DNA of 64,000 bases from Actinoplanes sp. NBC_00393 (GCF_036053395.1 NZ_CP107942.1:10716001-10780000), one strand, 5' to 3'. Shown: positions 50,121 to 59,451, numbered from the stretch's first letter. Notes: generated by a model from the sequence alone, not told the origin. Numbers and translations: made by a program.

Positions 50121-50146
50121 TTAATTTTCCCCCGCCGGGAAATTAA
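50121..50146. promoter_or_regulatory. TetR operator 2
   Basis: A 26-bp near-palindrome: TTAATTTTCCC at the left and GGGAAATTAA at the right enclose CCGCC. The TTCCC...GGGAA core is the same as in operator 1, about 58 bp away. It is 28 bp upstream of the MFS start, so binding would block that promoter. Confidence 0.7.
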
Positions 50147-50174
50147 CCGGGCTGAAATCTCGAAAGGACCTGCC

Positions 50175-51404
50175 GTGACGACGCAGCTGATTCCCCCGCG
50201 GCAGTCCCTGCGCCGCCTGAAGCTCACCCTCTTCCCCGCCAACGTCGGGATGTTCCTGCTCTGGGGCGCCATCCCGGGGATCCTGCTGCCGCTGCAGATC
50301 GAGGACCTCGACCCGGCGAACAAGGCGGCCAACCTCGCCGTCGTCGCCACCTTCGGCGCCTTCGTGGCGATGCTGGCCCAGCCGCTCGCCGGCACCCTCT
50401 CCGACCGCACCCGCAGCCGGTACGGCCCACGAGCGCCCTGGATCATCGGCGGCGCCCTGGCCGGCGGCCTCGCGCTGGTCGGCATGGCCGCCGCGAACAC
50501 CCTGGTCCAGATCGGCATCGCCTGGACGATCGTGCAGATCGCCTACAACTTCGCGCAGGGCCCGCTCAGCGCCGTCATGCCGGACCGGGTCCCGGAGGAG
50601 AAGCGCGGCACGTTCGCCGCGGTCATCGGTTTCGCCGCGATGTTCGGCGCCCTCGGCGGCCAGATCTTCGGCACCCGGTTCGCCGAGCGGGTCGGCGCCG
50701 GTTATCTGCTCTTCGCCGGTCTCGCCCTGGTCGTGTTCACCGTCTTCGTGGTCTTCAGCCCGGACCGCGACAACCGGGCCGACGACCGCCGCCCGTTCTC
50801 ACCTGCCGTGCTGGCCCGCAGCTTCTGGTTCAACCCGCGCCGGCACCCCGACTTCGCGTGGGCGTTCCTCGGCCGGTTCCTGCTCTACCTCGGTTACTTC
50901 GGCATCACCGGGTACCAGCTCTACATCCTCCAGGAGCACATCGGCCTGGGCGACGACGCGGTCGACTTCGTACCGATCCTCGGTCTTCTCATGCTGGTGA
51001 CCACCCTGATCGCGACCGCGATCGGCGGGCCCCTCTCGGACCGCGCCGGCCGGCGCAAGATCTTCATCTACGCCGCGTCGATCGTCTGCGCGATCGGCCT
51101 GGCCGGCCCGTGGGTGCTGCCCACCCGGACCGGCATGGTGATCTTCGCGCTGGTCACCGGCTTCGGCTTCGGCCTCTTCCAGTCGGTCGACACCGCGCTG
51201 GTCAGCCAGGTGCTGCCGGCCCAGGAGGACGCCGCCAAGGACCTCGGCGTGGTCAACATCGCGGCCACCCTGCCGCAGGTCCTCGCCCCCGGCGTGGCCG
51301 GCGCGATCGTCGTCGCCGTCGGCTACGCGGCCCTGTTCCCGATCGCCATCGCGCTCATGATCCTCGGCGGTTTCGCCGTCGCGCCCATCAAAGCGGTCCG
51401 CTAG
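50175..51404 (+). CDS. MFS transporter (sugar/glycoside type)
   Basis: A 409-aa major facilitator with twelve helices. LAGTLSDRTRSRYGPRAPWI is the loop 2-3 motif, and ISLLMLV-type GLLMLVTTLIATAIGGPLSDRAGRRK is its repeat in the second half. Arg/Asp-rich GPR-APW resembles GPH or sugar symporters. It is followed after 32 bp by a beta-glycosidase and probably imports its substrate. GTG 50175 follows GAAAGGACCTGCC. Regulated by the divergent TetR protein through the operator at 50121. Confidence 0.85.
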   Translation: MTTQLIPPRQSLRRLKLTLFPANVGMFLLWGAIPGILLPLQIEDLDPANKAANLAVVATFGAFVAMLAQPLAGTLSDRTRSRYGPRAPWIIGGALAGGLALVGMAAANTLVQIGIAWTIVQIAYNFAQGPLSAVMPDRVPEEKRGTFAAVIGFAAMFGALGGQIFGTRFAERVGAGYLLFAGLALVVFTVFVVFSPDRDNRADDRRPFSPAVLARSFWFNPRRHPDFAWAFLGRFLLYLGYFGITGYQLYILQEHIGLGDDAVDFVPILGLLMLVTTLIATAIGGPLSDRAGRRKIFIYAASIVCAIGLAGPWVLPTRTGMVIFALVTGFGFGLFQSVDTALVSQVLPAQEDAAKDLGVVNIAATLPQVLAPGVAGAIVVAVGYAALFPIAIALMILGGFAVAPIKAVR

Positions 51405-51436
51405 CCCAGAGAAGATCAGTCCAGAAAGGCTGTGCC

Positions 51437-53158
51437 ATGTACCCGTACCAGGACGCCACCCTCGCCATCGAGCAGCGCGTCGAGGACCTGCTCTCCCGGA
51501 TGGCCCTCGAAGACAAGGCCGGCCTGCTCTTCCAGCAGATCGCCGCGATCGGCGAGTTCGACGCGCCGGGCCTGTTCGGCTCGCCGTCGATGCGGGAGAT
51601 GCTGGGCCAGGGCCTCACCCACTTCAACATCCTGTTCGCGCCGAGCGCGCGGGAGATCGCCGAGTGGCACAACGCCGTGCAGGACGAGGCCCGCAAGCAT
51701 CCGCTCGGCATTCCGGTCACCATCTCCAGCGACCCGCGGCACAGCTTCACCGACAACCCGGCCGCGGCGCTGCTGTCCGGCCCGTTCGCGCAGTTCCCGG
51801 AGCCGCTCGGGCTGGCCGCGATCGGTTCGGAGGAGCTCGTCGAGCGGTTCGCCGACCTGACCCGCCGGGAGTACCTGGCCATCGGCATCCGGGTCGCCCT
51901 GCACCCGCAGATCGACCTGGCGACCGAGCCGCGCTGGGCCCGGCAGTCGGCCACCTTCGGGGAGGACGCCGGGCTGACCACGCGGCTCGGTGTCGCGTAC
52001 ATCCGCGGGTTGCAGGGTGGCGAGGTCGGGCCGGCCTCGGTGTCGGTGATGGCCAAGCACTTCCCCGGCGGCGGGCCGCAGAAGGACGGCGAAGACCCGC
52101 ATTTCCCGTACGGGCGGGAGCAGATCTACCCGGGCGGTCTCTTCGACCTGCACCTGGAGCCGTTCAAGGCGGCCATCGACGCCGGTGTCGCCCAGTTGAT
52201 GCCCTACTACGGCATGCCGGTCGGGCTGGACGGGGTCGAGGAGGTCGGCTTCGGCTTCAACCAGGAGATCATCACCGGGCTGCTGCGGGAGAAGCTCGGC
52301 TACGAGGGCATCGTCTGCACCGACTGGGGCATCCTGTCCAACACCTGCTGGGGCGTCGAGCACCTGAGCTTCGAGGAGCGCATGGTCAAGGCGATCGAGG
52401 CCGGCGTCGACCAGTTCGGCGGTGAGGTACGGGCAGACGTGCTGGTCAGCCTCGTGAAGAACGGCACGATCAGCGAGTCCCGGATCGACACGTCGGTCCG
52501 CCGGCTGCTGCGGGAGAAGTTCCGTCTCGGGCTCTTCGAGAACCCGTACGTCGACGCCGACCGCGCCGAGCAGATCGTCGGATCCGCCGAGGCCCGGGCC
52601 GAGGGCCTCGCTGCCCAGGCCGCCGCGCACACCCTGCTGACCAACGCCGGCGGCGGCCCGGCCCGGCTGCCGCTCGCCACCGGTCTCAAGATCTACGCCG
52701 AGGGCCTGTCCGCCGAGGCGCTCGGCGACCGGGGCACCCTGGTCGGCACCCCGGCCGAGGCCGACGTCGCGATCCTCAAGCTGCAGGCGCCGTTCGAGCA
52801 GCGCGGCGACGGCACCACGGTGGAGTCGTTCTTCCGGGCCGGCTCCCTGGAGTTCCCGGACGCGGAGATCGAGCGGATCCGGACCGTCGCCGCCGCGGTG
52901 CCGACCGTCGCCGACGTCTACCTGGACCGGCCCGCCATCCTGGCGCCGGTCGCCGGCGCCGCGCACTCGCTGCTCGCCAACTTCGGCGCGACCGACGAGG
53001 CGATCGTGCGGGTGCTGTTCGGGGAGGCCGAGCCACAGGGCAGCCTGCCGTTCGACATCCCGGCCTCGATGGCGGCGGTCGAGGCGAGCCGCCCGGACGT
53101 GCCCTTCGACACCGCCGACCCGACGTTCCGCTTCGGCCACGGCCTGCGCTACGCCTGA
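51437..53158 (+). CDS. Glycoside hydrolase family 3 (beta-glucosidase-like)
   Basis: A 573-aa GH3 enzyme. The N-terminal barrel has EDLLSRMALEDKAGLLFQQ, GIPVTISSDPRHSF, VMAKHFPGGGPQKDGED (the KHF substrate loop) and IVCTDWGI with the nucleophile Asp296. The C-terminal sandwich ends RFGHGLRYA. There is no signal peptide, so it acts on imported beta-glucosides or xylosides. It lacks the fibronectin-III tail of many GH3 enzymes. Start ATG 51437 follows AGAAAGG. It forms an operon with the MFS gene and ends at a strong hairpin, 53169. Confidence 0.9.
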   Translation: MYPYQDATLAIEQRVEDLLSRMALEDKAGLLFQQIAAIGEFDAPGLFGSPSMREMLGQGLTHFNILFAPSAREIAEWHNAVQDEARKHPLGIPVTISSDPRHSFTDNPAAALLSGPFAQFPEPLGLAAIGSEELVERFADLTRREYLAIGIRVALHPQIDLATEPRWARQSATFGEDAGLTTRLGVAYIRGLQGGEVGPASVSVMAKHFPGGGPQKDGEDPHFPYGREQIYPGGLFDLHLEPFKAAIDAGVAQLMPYYGMPVGLDGVEEVGFGFNQEIITGLLREKLGYEGIVCTDWGILSNTCWGVEHLSFEERMVKAIEAGVDQFGGEVRADVLVSLVKNGTISESRIDTSVRRLLREKFRLGLFENPYVDADRAEQIVGSAEARAEGLAAQAAAHTLLTNAGGGPARLPLATGLKIYAEGLSAEALGDRGTLVGTPAEADVAILKLQAPFEQRGDGTTVESFFRAGSLEFPDAEIERIRTVAAAVPTVADVYLDRPAILAPVAGAAHSLLANFGATDEAIVRVLFGEAEPQGSLPFDIPASMAAVEASRPDVPFDTADPTFRFGHGLRYA

Positions 53159-53168
53159 TCCCCGGCCA

Positions 53169-53206
53169 CCCCGCCCCGGCATCGCTGCTCACGCGCCGGG
53201 GCGGGG
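53169..53206 (+). terminator. Strong GC hairpin after the GH3 gene
   Basis: CCCCGCCCCGGC (53169-53180) and GCCGGGGCGGGG (53195-53206) pair over 12 bases with a 14-nt loop. It lies 10 bp after the GH3 stop. There is no T-run, but the stem is stable enough for termination or mRNA protection. Confidence 0.65.
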
Positions 53207-53285
53207 CAACTGCTCGACTGGGCGGTACTCGTACGCTGCCTGGCATTCATGTTCAGGCCTTTCAATGCCCATAACGTCGGCCGCC

Positions 53286-54218
53286 ATGGACGTCAGCGTC
53301 GTCATTCCGACCTGCAACCGCCCGAACCTGGCCGTCCGCGCCGTCCGCAGCGCTCTCGACCAGACCCACGGCGACCTCGAGGTGATCGTCGTGGTCGACG
53401 GTCCGGACGAGGCCACCGAGAAGGCGCTGGCCGAGGTCGGCGACCCACGGCTGCGCGTGGTGGTGCTCCCGGTCCGCGGCAACGCGCCGAACGCCCGCAA
53501 CGTCGGCGCCCGTGAGGCCCGCGGCCGGTACGTCGCCCTGCTCGACGACGACGACGAATGGCTGCCCGAGAAGCTCGCGACGCAGCTCGCGCTCGCCGCG
53601 GCGTCGCCGGCGAAGTCGCCGGTGGTGGCGAGCCGGCTGATCAGCCGTACCCCGCGCGCCGACTCGGTGATGCCGCGCCGGTTGCCGGCCGACGGTGAGC
53701 CGCTCAGCGAATACTTCACCGTGCGCAAGGGCCTGTTCTACGGCGACGGCTTCATCCAGACCTCCACCATCCTGGCCCCGGCCGAGCTGCTGCGCCGGAT
53801 CCCGTTCACCGTGGGCCTGCGCCGCCAGCAGGAACTGGACTGGACGCTGCGGGCGGTTCGCGACCCCGACGTGGAACTGATCTACGCCGCCGAGCCGCTG
53901 GTCCTCTGGCACCAGGACGAGAACCGGCACCGGATCAGCCTCGAGATGCCGTACGAGCAGCAGATGACCTGGCTGCGCGCCAACCGGGAGTTGTTCACGC
54001 CCCGGGCGTACGCCGCCTTCACACTCAGCGTGATGAGTTCGATGGCCGCGCCGTCGCGCCGGGGCCGGCACTTCCGGGAGTTGCTCACCGAGGCCCGCGC
54101 CCACGGCCGTCCCGGCGCGCTCGACTATCTGACCCATGCGCAGATCTGGGCGCTGCCACCCGGCCTGCGGCACCGGGTCCGCGACATGATCATGGGAAAC
54201 CGGGTCAATGCCGCCTGA
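53286..54218 (+). CDS. Glycosyltransferase family 2
   Basis: A 310-aa GT-A-fold transferase. MDVSVVIPTCNRP starts the nucleotide-binding fold, NAPNARNVGAREARGRYVALLDDDDEW contains the DxD-type metal site, and GLRRQQELDWTLR with LVLWHQDENR is the acceptor side. No membrane helix is present. The start may be ATG 53286 or 53265; neither has a good ribosome-binding site. The stop overlaps the GT4 gene by 11 bp, so both act in one glycan pathway, probably a cell-surface polysaccharide or glycolipid. Confidence 0.88.
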   Translation: MDVSVVIPTCNRPNLAVRAVRSALDQTHGDLEVIVVVDGPDEATEKALAEVGDPRLRVVVLPVRGNAPNARNVGAREARGRYVALLDDDDEWLPEKLATQLALAAASPAKSPVVASRLISRTPRADSVMPRRLPADGEPLSEYFTVRKGLFYGDGFIQTSTILAPAELLRRIPFTVGLRRQQELDWTLRAVRDPDVELIYAAEPLVLWHQDENRHRISLEMPYEQQMTWLRANRELFTPRAYAAFTLSVMSSMAAPSRRGRHFRELLTEARAHGRPGALDYLTHAQIWALPPGLRHRVRDMIMGNRVNAA

Positions 54219-55326
54219 GCGGCGCGTCGTCATCTGGCGCAGCGCGATGCTGCCCGGATCGGAGACGTTCGTCCGCGGGCACGGCGACGCGCTGACCCGC
54301 TGGCGCCCGGTCTACCTGGGCGCTGAGCGGGTCACCTCCGCGCTGTCCCGGCCCGGCGACGTCGTGGTGTTCGACGGCGATCGGGCGGCCTTCCTGCGGC
54401 TGCGCCTGACCGGCAGCTCACCGCGGTTGCGCCGGGCCCTCGCCGAACAGCAGCCGGCCCTCGTGCACGCCCACTTCGGCGGCGACGGCTGGCTGATCAG
54501 CGGCACCGCGGCCCGGCTCGGCCTGCCGCTCGTGGTCACCCTGCACGGCCACGACGTCACCCGCCAGGCGCGGCAGCCCGGTCTGCACGGCCTGCGGTAC
54601 CGGCGCAACCTGCGAACCGTCTTCCAGCGCGCCACGGCCCTGATCGCGGTCTCCGAGGTCATCCGGTCCCGGGCGATCGAGTGCGGCGCCGACCCGGCCA
54701 AGATTCGCGTGCACTACACCGGCGTACCCGTCCCCGCCGAACCGCCGATGGTCCCGAAACGCTGGGACGTCGCCTTCGTCGGCCGGTTCGTCCCCAAGAA
54801 GGGGGCCGACGACCTGCTCACCGCCCTGGCCGGGATGCACTCCCCGCGGCCGCGGGCGCTGTTCATCGGGGACGGCCCGCTGCAGCCGGCGATCCGCGAA
54901 CGCGCCGAACAGCTGCGCCTGGACGCCACCTTCGTGGGCGCCCAGCCACCCGCCTCGGTGCAGCGTCACCTCGCCGAGTCCCGGATGCTGGTCGCCCCGT
55001 CCAGAACCGCGCCCGACGGCGACACCGAAGGGCTGCCCACCACCATCCTGGAGGCGGCCGCGCTGGGCCTGCCGGTCGTCGCGACCCGGCACAGCGGCAT
55101 CCCGGAGGCGGTCACCGACGGTGAGACCGGCCTGCTCTGCCCGGAATCCGACCCGGACGCGCTGGCCGCGGCGATGCGCCGGCTGCTCGGCGACGCCGAT
55201 CTGCGCCGCCGGCTGGGCACGCAGGCGCGCGCGCACGTGACGGCACGCTTCAACCTGGCGACCCAGACCGGGCAGCTGGAGCAGCTTTACGACGAGGTCG
55301 CGTACGCGCCGATGGTCAGCCGGTGA
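54208..55326 (+). CDS. Glycosyltransferase family 4
   Basis: A 372-aa GT-B-fold retaining transferase. The N-terminal half has VHAHFGGDGW and LHGHDVTRQARQPG; the C-terminal half has VAFVGRFVPKKGADDLL, FIGDGPL and the donor-binding EGLPTTILEAAALGLPVVAT (EX7E). It is coupled to the GT2 gene by an 11-bp overlap and its end overlaps the convergent SGNH gene by 11 bp. Donor and acceptor are not predictable. No other glycan genes were seen near, so the locus may be a small stand-alone pair. Confidence 0.9.
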   Translation: MPPERRVVIWRSAMLPGSETFVRGHGDALTRWRPVYLGAERVTSALSRPGDVVVFDGDRAAFLRLRLTGSSPRLRRALAEQQPALVHAHFGGDGWLISGTAARLGLPLVVTLHGHDVTRQARQPGLHGLRYRRNLRTVFQRATALIAVSEVIRSRAIECGADPAKIRVHYTGVPVPAEPPMVPKRWDVAFVGRFVPKKGADDLLTALAGMHSPRPRALFIGDGPLQPAIRERAEQLRLDATFVGAQPPASVQRHLAESRMLVAPSRTAPDGDTEGLPTTILEAAALGLPVVATRHSGIPEAVTDGETGLLCPESDPDALAAAMRRLLGDADLRRRLGTQARAHVTARFNLATQTGQLEQLYDEVAYAPMVSR

Positions 55327-56131
55327 CGGCGGTCAGCGCGGTGGCGTACGCCTTCTGCCCGTCCGCCGTCGGGTGGAACGACTCGGCCAACTGGTCGCGA
55401 ACCCCGTGGATCCACGGCGCCGCACTGCACACCCCGTGCCCCTCGAACGCCTCCCGAACGTCGACGAAGGTGAACCCGGCCGCGGCCACCCGCTCCTTGA
55501 TGATCTCGTCGAGGTTGTCGGCGCCCTCGTTCAGAGCCTTCCGGTGCCCCGCCGTCAACGACTCGCACTTGACCTTGTCGCCCTCCGCGACCAGGTGCGG
55601 ATAACCCAGCACGAACACCTTCGCGTTCGGCGCCCGGTCCTTGATCGCCTGGTAGAGCCCGTCCAGATCGGCCGGCAGCGTGACCTTGGCGGCGGCGACC
55701 GCGGACTGGGCCGCCGACGCGCACGTCTGGTCGTTGCCCATCAGGCACTGCTGAACCGTGCTGGACCAGCCCGCGTCGTTGCCGCCGACGGTCAGCGTCA
55801 CCCACCCGGTCTCCTCGCCGAGCTCGCGCAGCTGGCTCGTCCGCACCGTGTGGATCTTCGCGCCGCTGCAGGTGTTGTCGACCACGTCGCCGAGCGTCCC
55901 GGCCGGCCGCGACTTCGCCCACAACTGCGGGTACGACGAGTCGGTGCTCCGGTAGCACTCGGTGTCCGCGTAGTTCCCGGCGCCCAGCCCGGCCGCGTAC
56001 GAGTCACCCAGCGCAACGTAGTCGCGCGCCTCCTTCGACGCGCTGCTGTCCCCATCGCCCTCGCCGCCGCAGGCCGCCACCGCGAACCCCGTCACGACCG
56101 CGGTCACCACACTGATCCAGCGTCGCTTCAA
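55316..56131 (-). CDS. SGNH/GDSL hydrolase lipoprotein
   Basis: A 271-aa secreted esterase. TTG 56131 has GGGGAGACGAG 6 nt upstream and gives a signal MKRRWISVVTAVVTGFAVAAC with lipobox (AVAAC), so it is likely a lipoprotein. Block I is YVALGDSYAAGLG (Ser nucleophile), block III TVGGNDAGW (Asn), and block V FHPTADGQKAYA (Asp/His). Six other Cys residues in the mature part fit disulfides (TECYRS, NTCSGA, QQCLMGNDQTC, KCES, GVCSA). This pattern matches Streptomyces-type SGNH esterases/lipases acting on lipids or acylated glycans. Confidence 0.88.
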   Translation of the reverse strand: MKRRWISVVTAVVTGFAVAACGGEGDGDSSASKEARDYVALGDSYAAGLGAGNYADTECYRSTDSSYPQLWAKSRPAGTLGDVVDNTCSGAKIHTVRTSQLRELGEETGWVTLTVGGNDAGWSSTVQQCLMGNDQTCASAAQSAVAAAKVTLPADLDGLYQAIKDRAPNAKVFVLGYPHLVAEGDKVKCESLTAGHRKALNEGADNLDEIIKERVAAAGFTFVDVREAFEGHGVCSAAPWIHGVRDQLAESFHPTADGQKAYATALTAVTG

Positions 56132-56203
56132 CTCGTCTCCCCACCCACCGGCCATCGCGTCATGATCATGCATGACGGCCCGCGGAATGCATACTCGTCA
56201 GCT

Positions 56204-56497
56204 GTGACTATCCGACAGCCCCGCCTGGAGATCGAGTACTGCACGCAGTGTCGCTGGTTGTTGCGCGCCGCGTGGACCGCCCAGGAACTGCTCACCACCT
56301 TCTCGAAGGAGCTCGCCGAGGTGGCGCTCGTCCCCGGGATCGGTGGCGTCTTCGAGGTACGGCTCGACGGCGAGACCCTCTGGTCCCGCAAGGCCGAAGG
56401 CGGCTTCCCGGAACTGCCGCACCTCAAACGGGAGATCCGGGACCGGATCGCGCCCGGCCGCAGTCTCGGGCACTCGGACCGGCCGCACGAGAGCTGA
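56204..56497 (+). CDS. SelT/SelW/SelH (Rdx) family protein
   Basis: A 97-aa thioredoxin-like protein. The redox motif is CTQC in IEYCTQCRWLLRAAWTAQEL, followed by VALVPGIGGVFEVRLDGETLW and FPELPHLKREIRDRI, which is the Rdx fold of selenoprotein W relatives with Cys in place of Sec. A cytoplasmic thiol-redox function is inferred. CATACT at 56190-56195 would place a transcription start at or next to GTG 56204, so the mRNA may be leaderless; no ribosome-binding site is present. Confidence 0.88.
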   Translation: MTIRQPRLEIEYCTQCRWLLRAAWTAQELLTTFSKELAEVALVPGIGGVFEVRLDGETLWSRKAEGGFPELPHLKREIRDRIAPGRSLGHSDRPHES

Positions 56498-56546
56498 GCA
56501 ACTTTCCCGCGCGCCATCACCCACGGTTTGGCAGAGTTGACGGGTG

Positions 56547-57644
56547 ATGGCGAAGATCGTTTCATATTTGTCCCGCTGGACCATGTACGTACCGATTATG
56601 GCCGTCGCGGCCCTCGTCCTGACGTGGGGACGCGACCTGCCACCACCGGCCGTCGTGGTCGTAGCGCTGCTGCTCGGCGCGGCCGTCCTCGCCGCTGTCC
56701 ACCATGCCGAAGTCGTGGCCCACCGGGTCGGCGAACCGTACGGTTCGCTGATCCTCGCCGTCGCGGTCACCGTGATCGAGGTAGCCCTGATCGTCACCCT
56801 GATGATCAGCGGCGGCGAGAAGTCCCAGTCGCTCGCCCGCGACACCGTCTTCGCCGCCGTGATGATCACCTGCAACGGCATCCTCGGCATCTCCCTGCTG
56901 GTCGGCGCCATCCGCCGCCGCGTAGCCGTCTTCAACCCGGAAGGCACCGGCGCCGCCTTCGCCACCGTCGCCGCGATCGCCACGCTCAGCCTGGTACTGC
57001 CGACCTTCACCACCAGCAGCCAGGGCCCGCAGTTCACCCCCGCGCAGCTCGCCTTCGCCGCCGTCGTCTCGCTCGGCCTCTACCTGCTGTTCGTCGCCGT
57101 ACAGACCCGCCGGCACCGCGACTACTTCCTGCCGATCACCACCTCCGGCAAAGTCATCGACGCCGAAGAACACCTCGACCCGCCGACCACCCGCACCGCG
57201 CTGAACAGCCTCGGCCTCCTCCTGCTCGCGCTGATCTCCGTGGTCGGCCTGGCCAAAGGCATCTCCCCAGCCGTCGAGTCCGGCGTAGCCGCCGCCGGCC
57301 TACCCCACGCCGTGGTCGGTGTGGTCATCGCGCTTCTGGTCCTGCTCCCGGAAACCATCGCCGCGGTCCGCGCCGCCGTCCGCGACCGCATGCAGACCAG
57401 CATCAACCTCGCGCTCGGCTCGGCGATGGCCAGCATCGGCCTGACCATCCCCGCCATCGCAGTCGCGATGATCTGGCTGCCCGGGCCGCTGCTGCTGGGC
57501 CTCGGCGGCACCCAGATGGTCATGCTCGCCCTGACCGTCGTGGTAGGAACGCTGACCGTGGTCCCGGGCCGGGCCAACATCCTGCAGGGCGGCCTGCATC
57601 TAGGCCTGCTCGCGGTCTTCCTGTTCCTGGCCGCAAGCCCCTGA
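56547..57644 (+). CDS. Calcium/proton antiporter (ChaA/CaCA family)
   Basis: A 365-aa protein with about eleven helices and the two inverted CaCA repeats: GEPYGSLILAVAVTVIEVALIV (alpha-1) and LLPETIAAVRAAVRDRMQTSINLALGSAMASIGLTIPA, split as LLPETIAAVRAAVRDRMQ and TSINLALGSAMASIG (alpha-2). The acidic residues of both repeats are kept, so cation/proton exchange is likely; Ca2+ or Na+/K+ substrates are possible as in E. coli ChaA. ATG 56547 or the GTG just before it is the start. The 979 bp after it to the transposase gene contain no gene but many palindromes. Confidence 0.88.
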   Translation: MAKIVSYLSRWTMYVPIMAVAALVLTWGRDLPPPAVVVVALLLGAAVLAAVHHAEVVAHRVGEPYGSLILAVAVTVIEVALIVTLMISGGEKSQSLARDTVFAAVMITCNGILGISLLVGAIRRRVAVFNPEGTGAAFATVAAIATLSLVLPTFTTSSQGPQFTPAQLAFAAVVSLGLYLLFVAVQTRRHRDYFLPITTSGKVIDAEEHLDPPTTRTALNSLGLLLLALISVVGLAKGISPAVESGVAAAGLPHAVVGVVIALLVLLPETIAAVRAAVRDRMQTSINLALGSAMASIGLTIPAIAVAMIWLPGPLLLGLGGTQMVMLALTVVVGTLTVVPGRANILQGGLHLGLLAVFLFLAASP

Positions 57645-57893
57645 TCGGTACGCGCGACGCCGCCCCAACCCCGCCACCCCGTCCCGCCTCCTCCCAGCGA
57701 CCAGCTGCCCACTCCAGGCCGCCCGGCCGCCGCCGGGCTGAAGCACGCCCCCAGCCAACCCCAAACACCGTCCCACCTCGTCAAACAGCCCTGGCCCCCA
57801 GCCGTCCCCCAGCCGCCGCCGAGCGCCGCCCAAGGCCGTCCGAAACGACACCGACCGCCAGCCGCCGGGGCCGGGCGGATGCACGTGGGGGCT
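57645..57893. other. Cytosine-rich spacer with decayed palindromes
   Basis: A C-rich tract with no credible gene on either strand. Fragments such as CGACCGCCAGCCG (near 57852-57864) resemble right arms of the palindromes that follow, so this may be decayed repeat sequence. Confidence 0.5.
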
Positions 57894-58475
57894 CAGCTGG
57901 CGCTGACGGCTGTTTCGAACCTCCGGAAACAGCCGTGGCGGCCAGCTGGGTTTCTCCGGCTGTCGCTGAGTGCTGTTGGGGGGCGATGAGACAGCGCTGG
58001 CGGTCAGCCGGGCGGAAGCCCGCGGCCCGGCTGGCGCTGAAGGCTGTTTCGGGCCTCGGGAAACAGCCGTGGCGGCCAGCCGGTTTGCTCAGCTGTCGCT
58101 GAGTGCTGTTTGGGGGGCGATGAGACAGCGCTGGCGGTCAGCCGGGCGGAAGCCCGCGGCCAGGCTGGCGCCGAGGGCTGTTTCGGGCTTCGGGAAACAG
58201 CCGTGGCGGCCAGCCGGTTTGCTCAGCTGTCGCTGAGGGCTGTTTCGACCGCCTCGCAACGACACTGAGCGCCAGCCGCGCGGACACTCATGGTCCGGGC
58301 TGGCGCTGAGGGCTGTTTCGGCCGTCTTGAGACGACACTGAGCGCCAGCCGCGCGGAGGCTCATGGTTCGGGCTGGCGTTGAGGGCTGTTTCGGGCCCGG
58401 GAAACGGCCGTGGCGGCCAGCCGGGTTGCTCGGCTGGCGCTCAGTGCTGTCTCAACGCTCGCCGAACAGCCCTCA
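57894..58475. repeat. Palindromic repeat cluster D, left part (nine units)
   Basis: Units lie at 57894-57948, 57958-58009, 58029-58081, 58090-58143, 58163-58215, 58224-58278, 58298-58350 and 58371-58422, plus the first 44 nt of a ninth from 58432. Most pair GGCTGGC with GCCAGCC, leave 6-nt inner gaps, then pair GGCTGTTTC-like and GAAACAGCC-like inner arms around a loop of about 9 nt. Two types alternate (inner arm with GGCTGTTTC or with TGCTGT), giving a higher-order period of about 134 bp for units 1 to 6. The right arm CAGCGCTGGCGGTCAGCC of units 2 and 4 is the same as in cluster B. Confidence 0.85.
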
Positions 58476-58623
58476 GAGGGTGGTTCGGTGGTCTTCGCGT
58501 TGATCTATGTGTTGGGTCCGGTTGGGGATCATTCCAGAGGTTTGTCATAGATGGTGATCACTCGAAGGATTGAAAGGTGAGCCTCGATCGCGACCGGGAG
58601 ATCATGGCAGCGTTGCGCTGGTC

Positions 58624-59451
58624 ATGAGTGATCGACAGCGGTATCCGAGCGACGTGACCGACGCGCAGTGGGACCTGATCGGGCCGTTTTTGCAGGCGTG
58701 GCAGGCGAAACGCGTCTCGGTGACCGGCCAACAGGGCGGCGGCTACGAGTTGCGGGAAATCGTGAACGCGATCCTCTACCAGACCCGGACCGGCTGCCAG
58801 TGGGCCTATCTGCCGCACGACCTGCCGCCCAAATCGGCGACGTACTACTACTTCGCGTTGTGGCGTGACGACGGTACTGACCAGGCGATCCATGACCTGC
58901 TGCGCTGTCAGGCGCGAGAGAAGGCCGGCCGCGCCGAGGACCCGAGCGCCGTCGTGCTGGACACCCAGTCGCTGCGCGCCGCCAACCACGTCCCGGCGGC
59001 GACGACCGGTAAAGACGCCGGCAAGAAGGTCCCCGGCCGCAAACGAGGCCTGGCCGTCGACGCCCTTGGCCTGATCATCGCCGTGGTCGTGACCGCCGCG
59101 TCGATCAGCGACAACGTGCTCGGCATCAAGCTGCTCGACAAGATCGCCGAACACACCCCCACGGTGACCCGAGCATGGGTCGACGCCGGGTTCCAGCAGG
59201 ACTTCGCCCTGCACGGCGCGGTTCTGGGCGTCGACGTCGAGGTCGTCAAACGATCCGACACCACCGCCGGGTTCGTGCCGGTCAAGAAGCGGTGGATCGT
59301 CGAGCAGGTCAACGGCACGTTGATGCTGCACCGGCGGCTGACCCGCGAATACGAAAGCCGACCCGAGTCATCGGTGTCACGCACCCTCTGGGCCTCGATG
59401 GCCAACATCGTGCGCCGACTGACCGGCACCAGCACCCCGACCTGGCGGTGA
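58624..59451 (+). CDS. IS5-family transposase (DDE type)
   Basis: A 275-aa transposase. The N-terminal part YPSDVTDAQWDLIGPFL is the usual IS5-type start with an HTH-like region and GCQWAYLPHDLPP. The DDE residues are probably Asp in VVLDTQSL, Asp in TRAWVDAGFQ and Glu in RRWIVEQVNG, followed by the family's R-x-x-x-x-x-Y-E (LTREYE). ATG 58624 agrees with homologous starts; the frame opens earlier at 58570 with a poor beginning. No frameshift or stop is seen, so it may still be active. Confidence 0.9.
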   Translation: MSDRQRYPSDVTDAQWDLIGPFLQAWQAKRVSVTGQQGGGYELREIVNAILYQTRTGCQWAYLPHDLPPKSATYYYFALWRDDGTDQAIHDLLRCQAREKAGRAEDPSAVVLDTQSLRAANHVPAATTGKDAGKKVPGRKRGLAVDALGLIIAVVVTAASISDNVLGIKLLDKIAEHTPTVTRAWVDAGFQQDFALHGAVLGVDVEVVKRSDTTAGFVPVKKRWIVEQVNGTLMLHRRLTREYESRPESSVSRTLWASMANIVRRLTGTSTPTWR

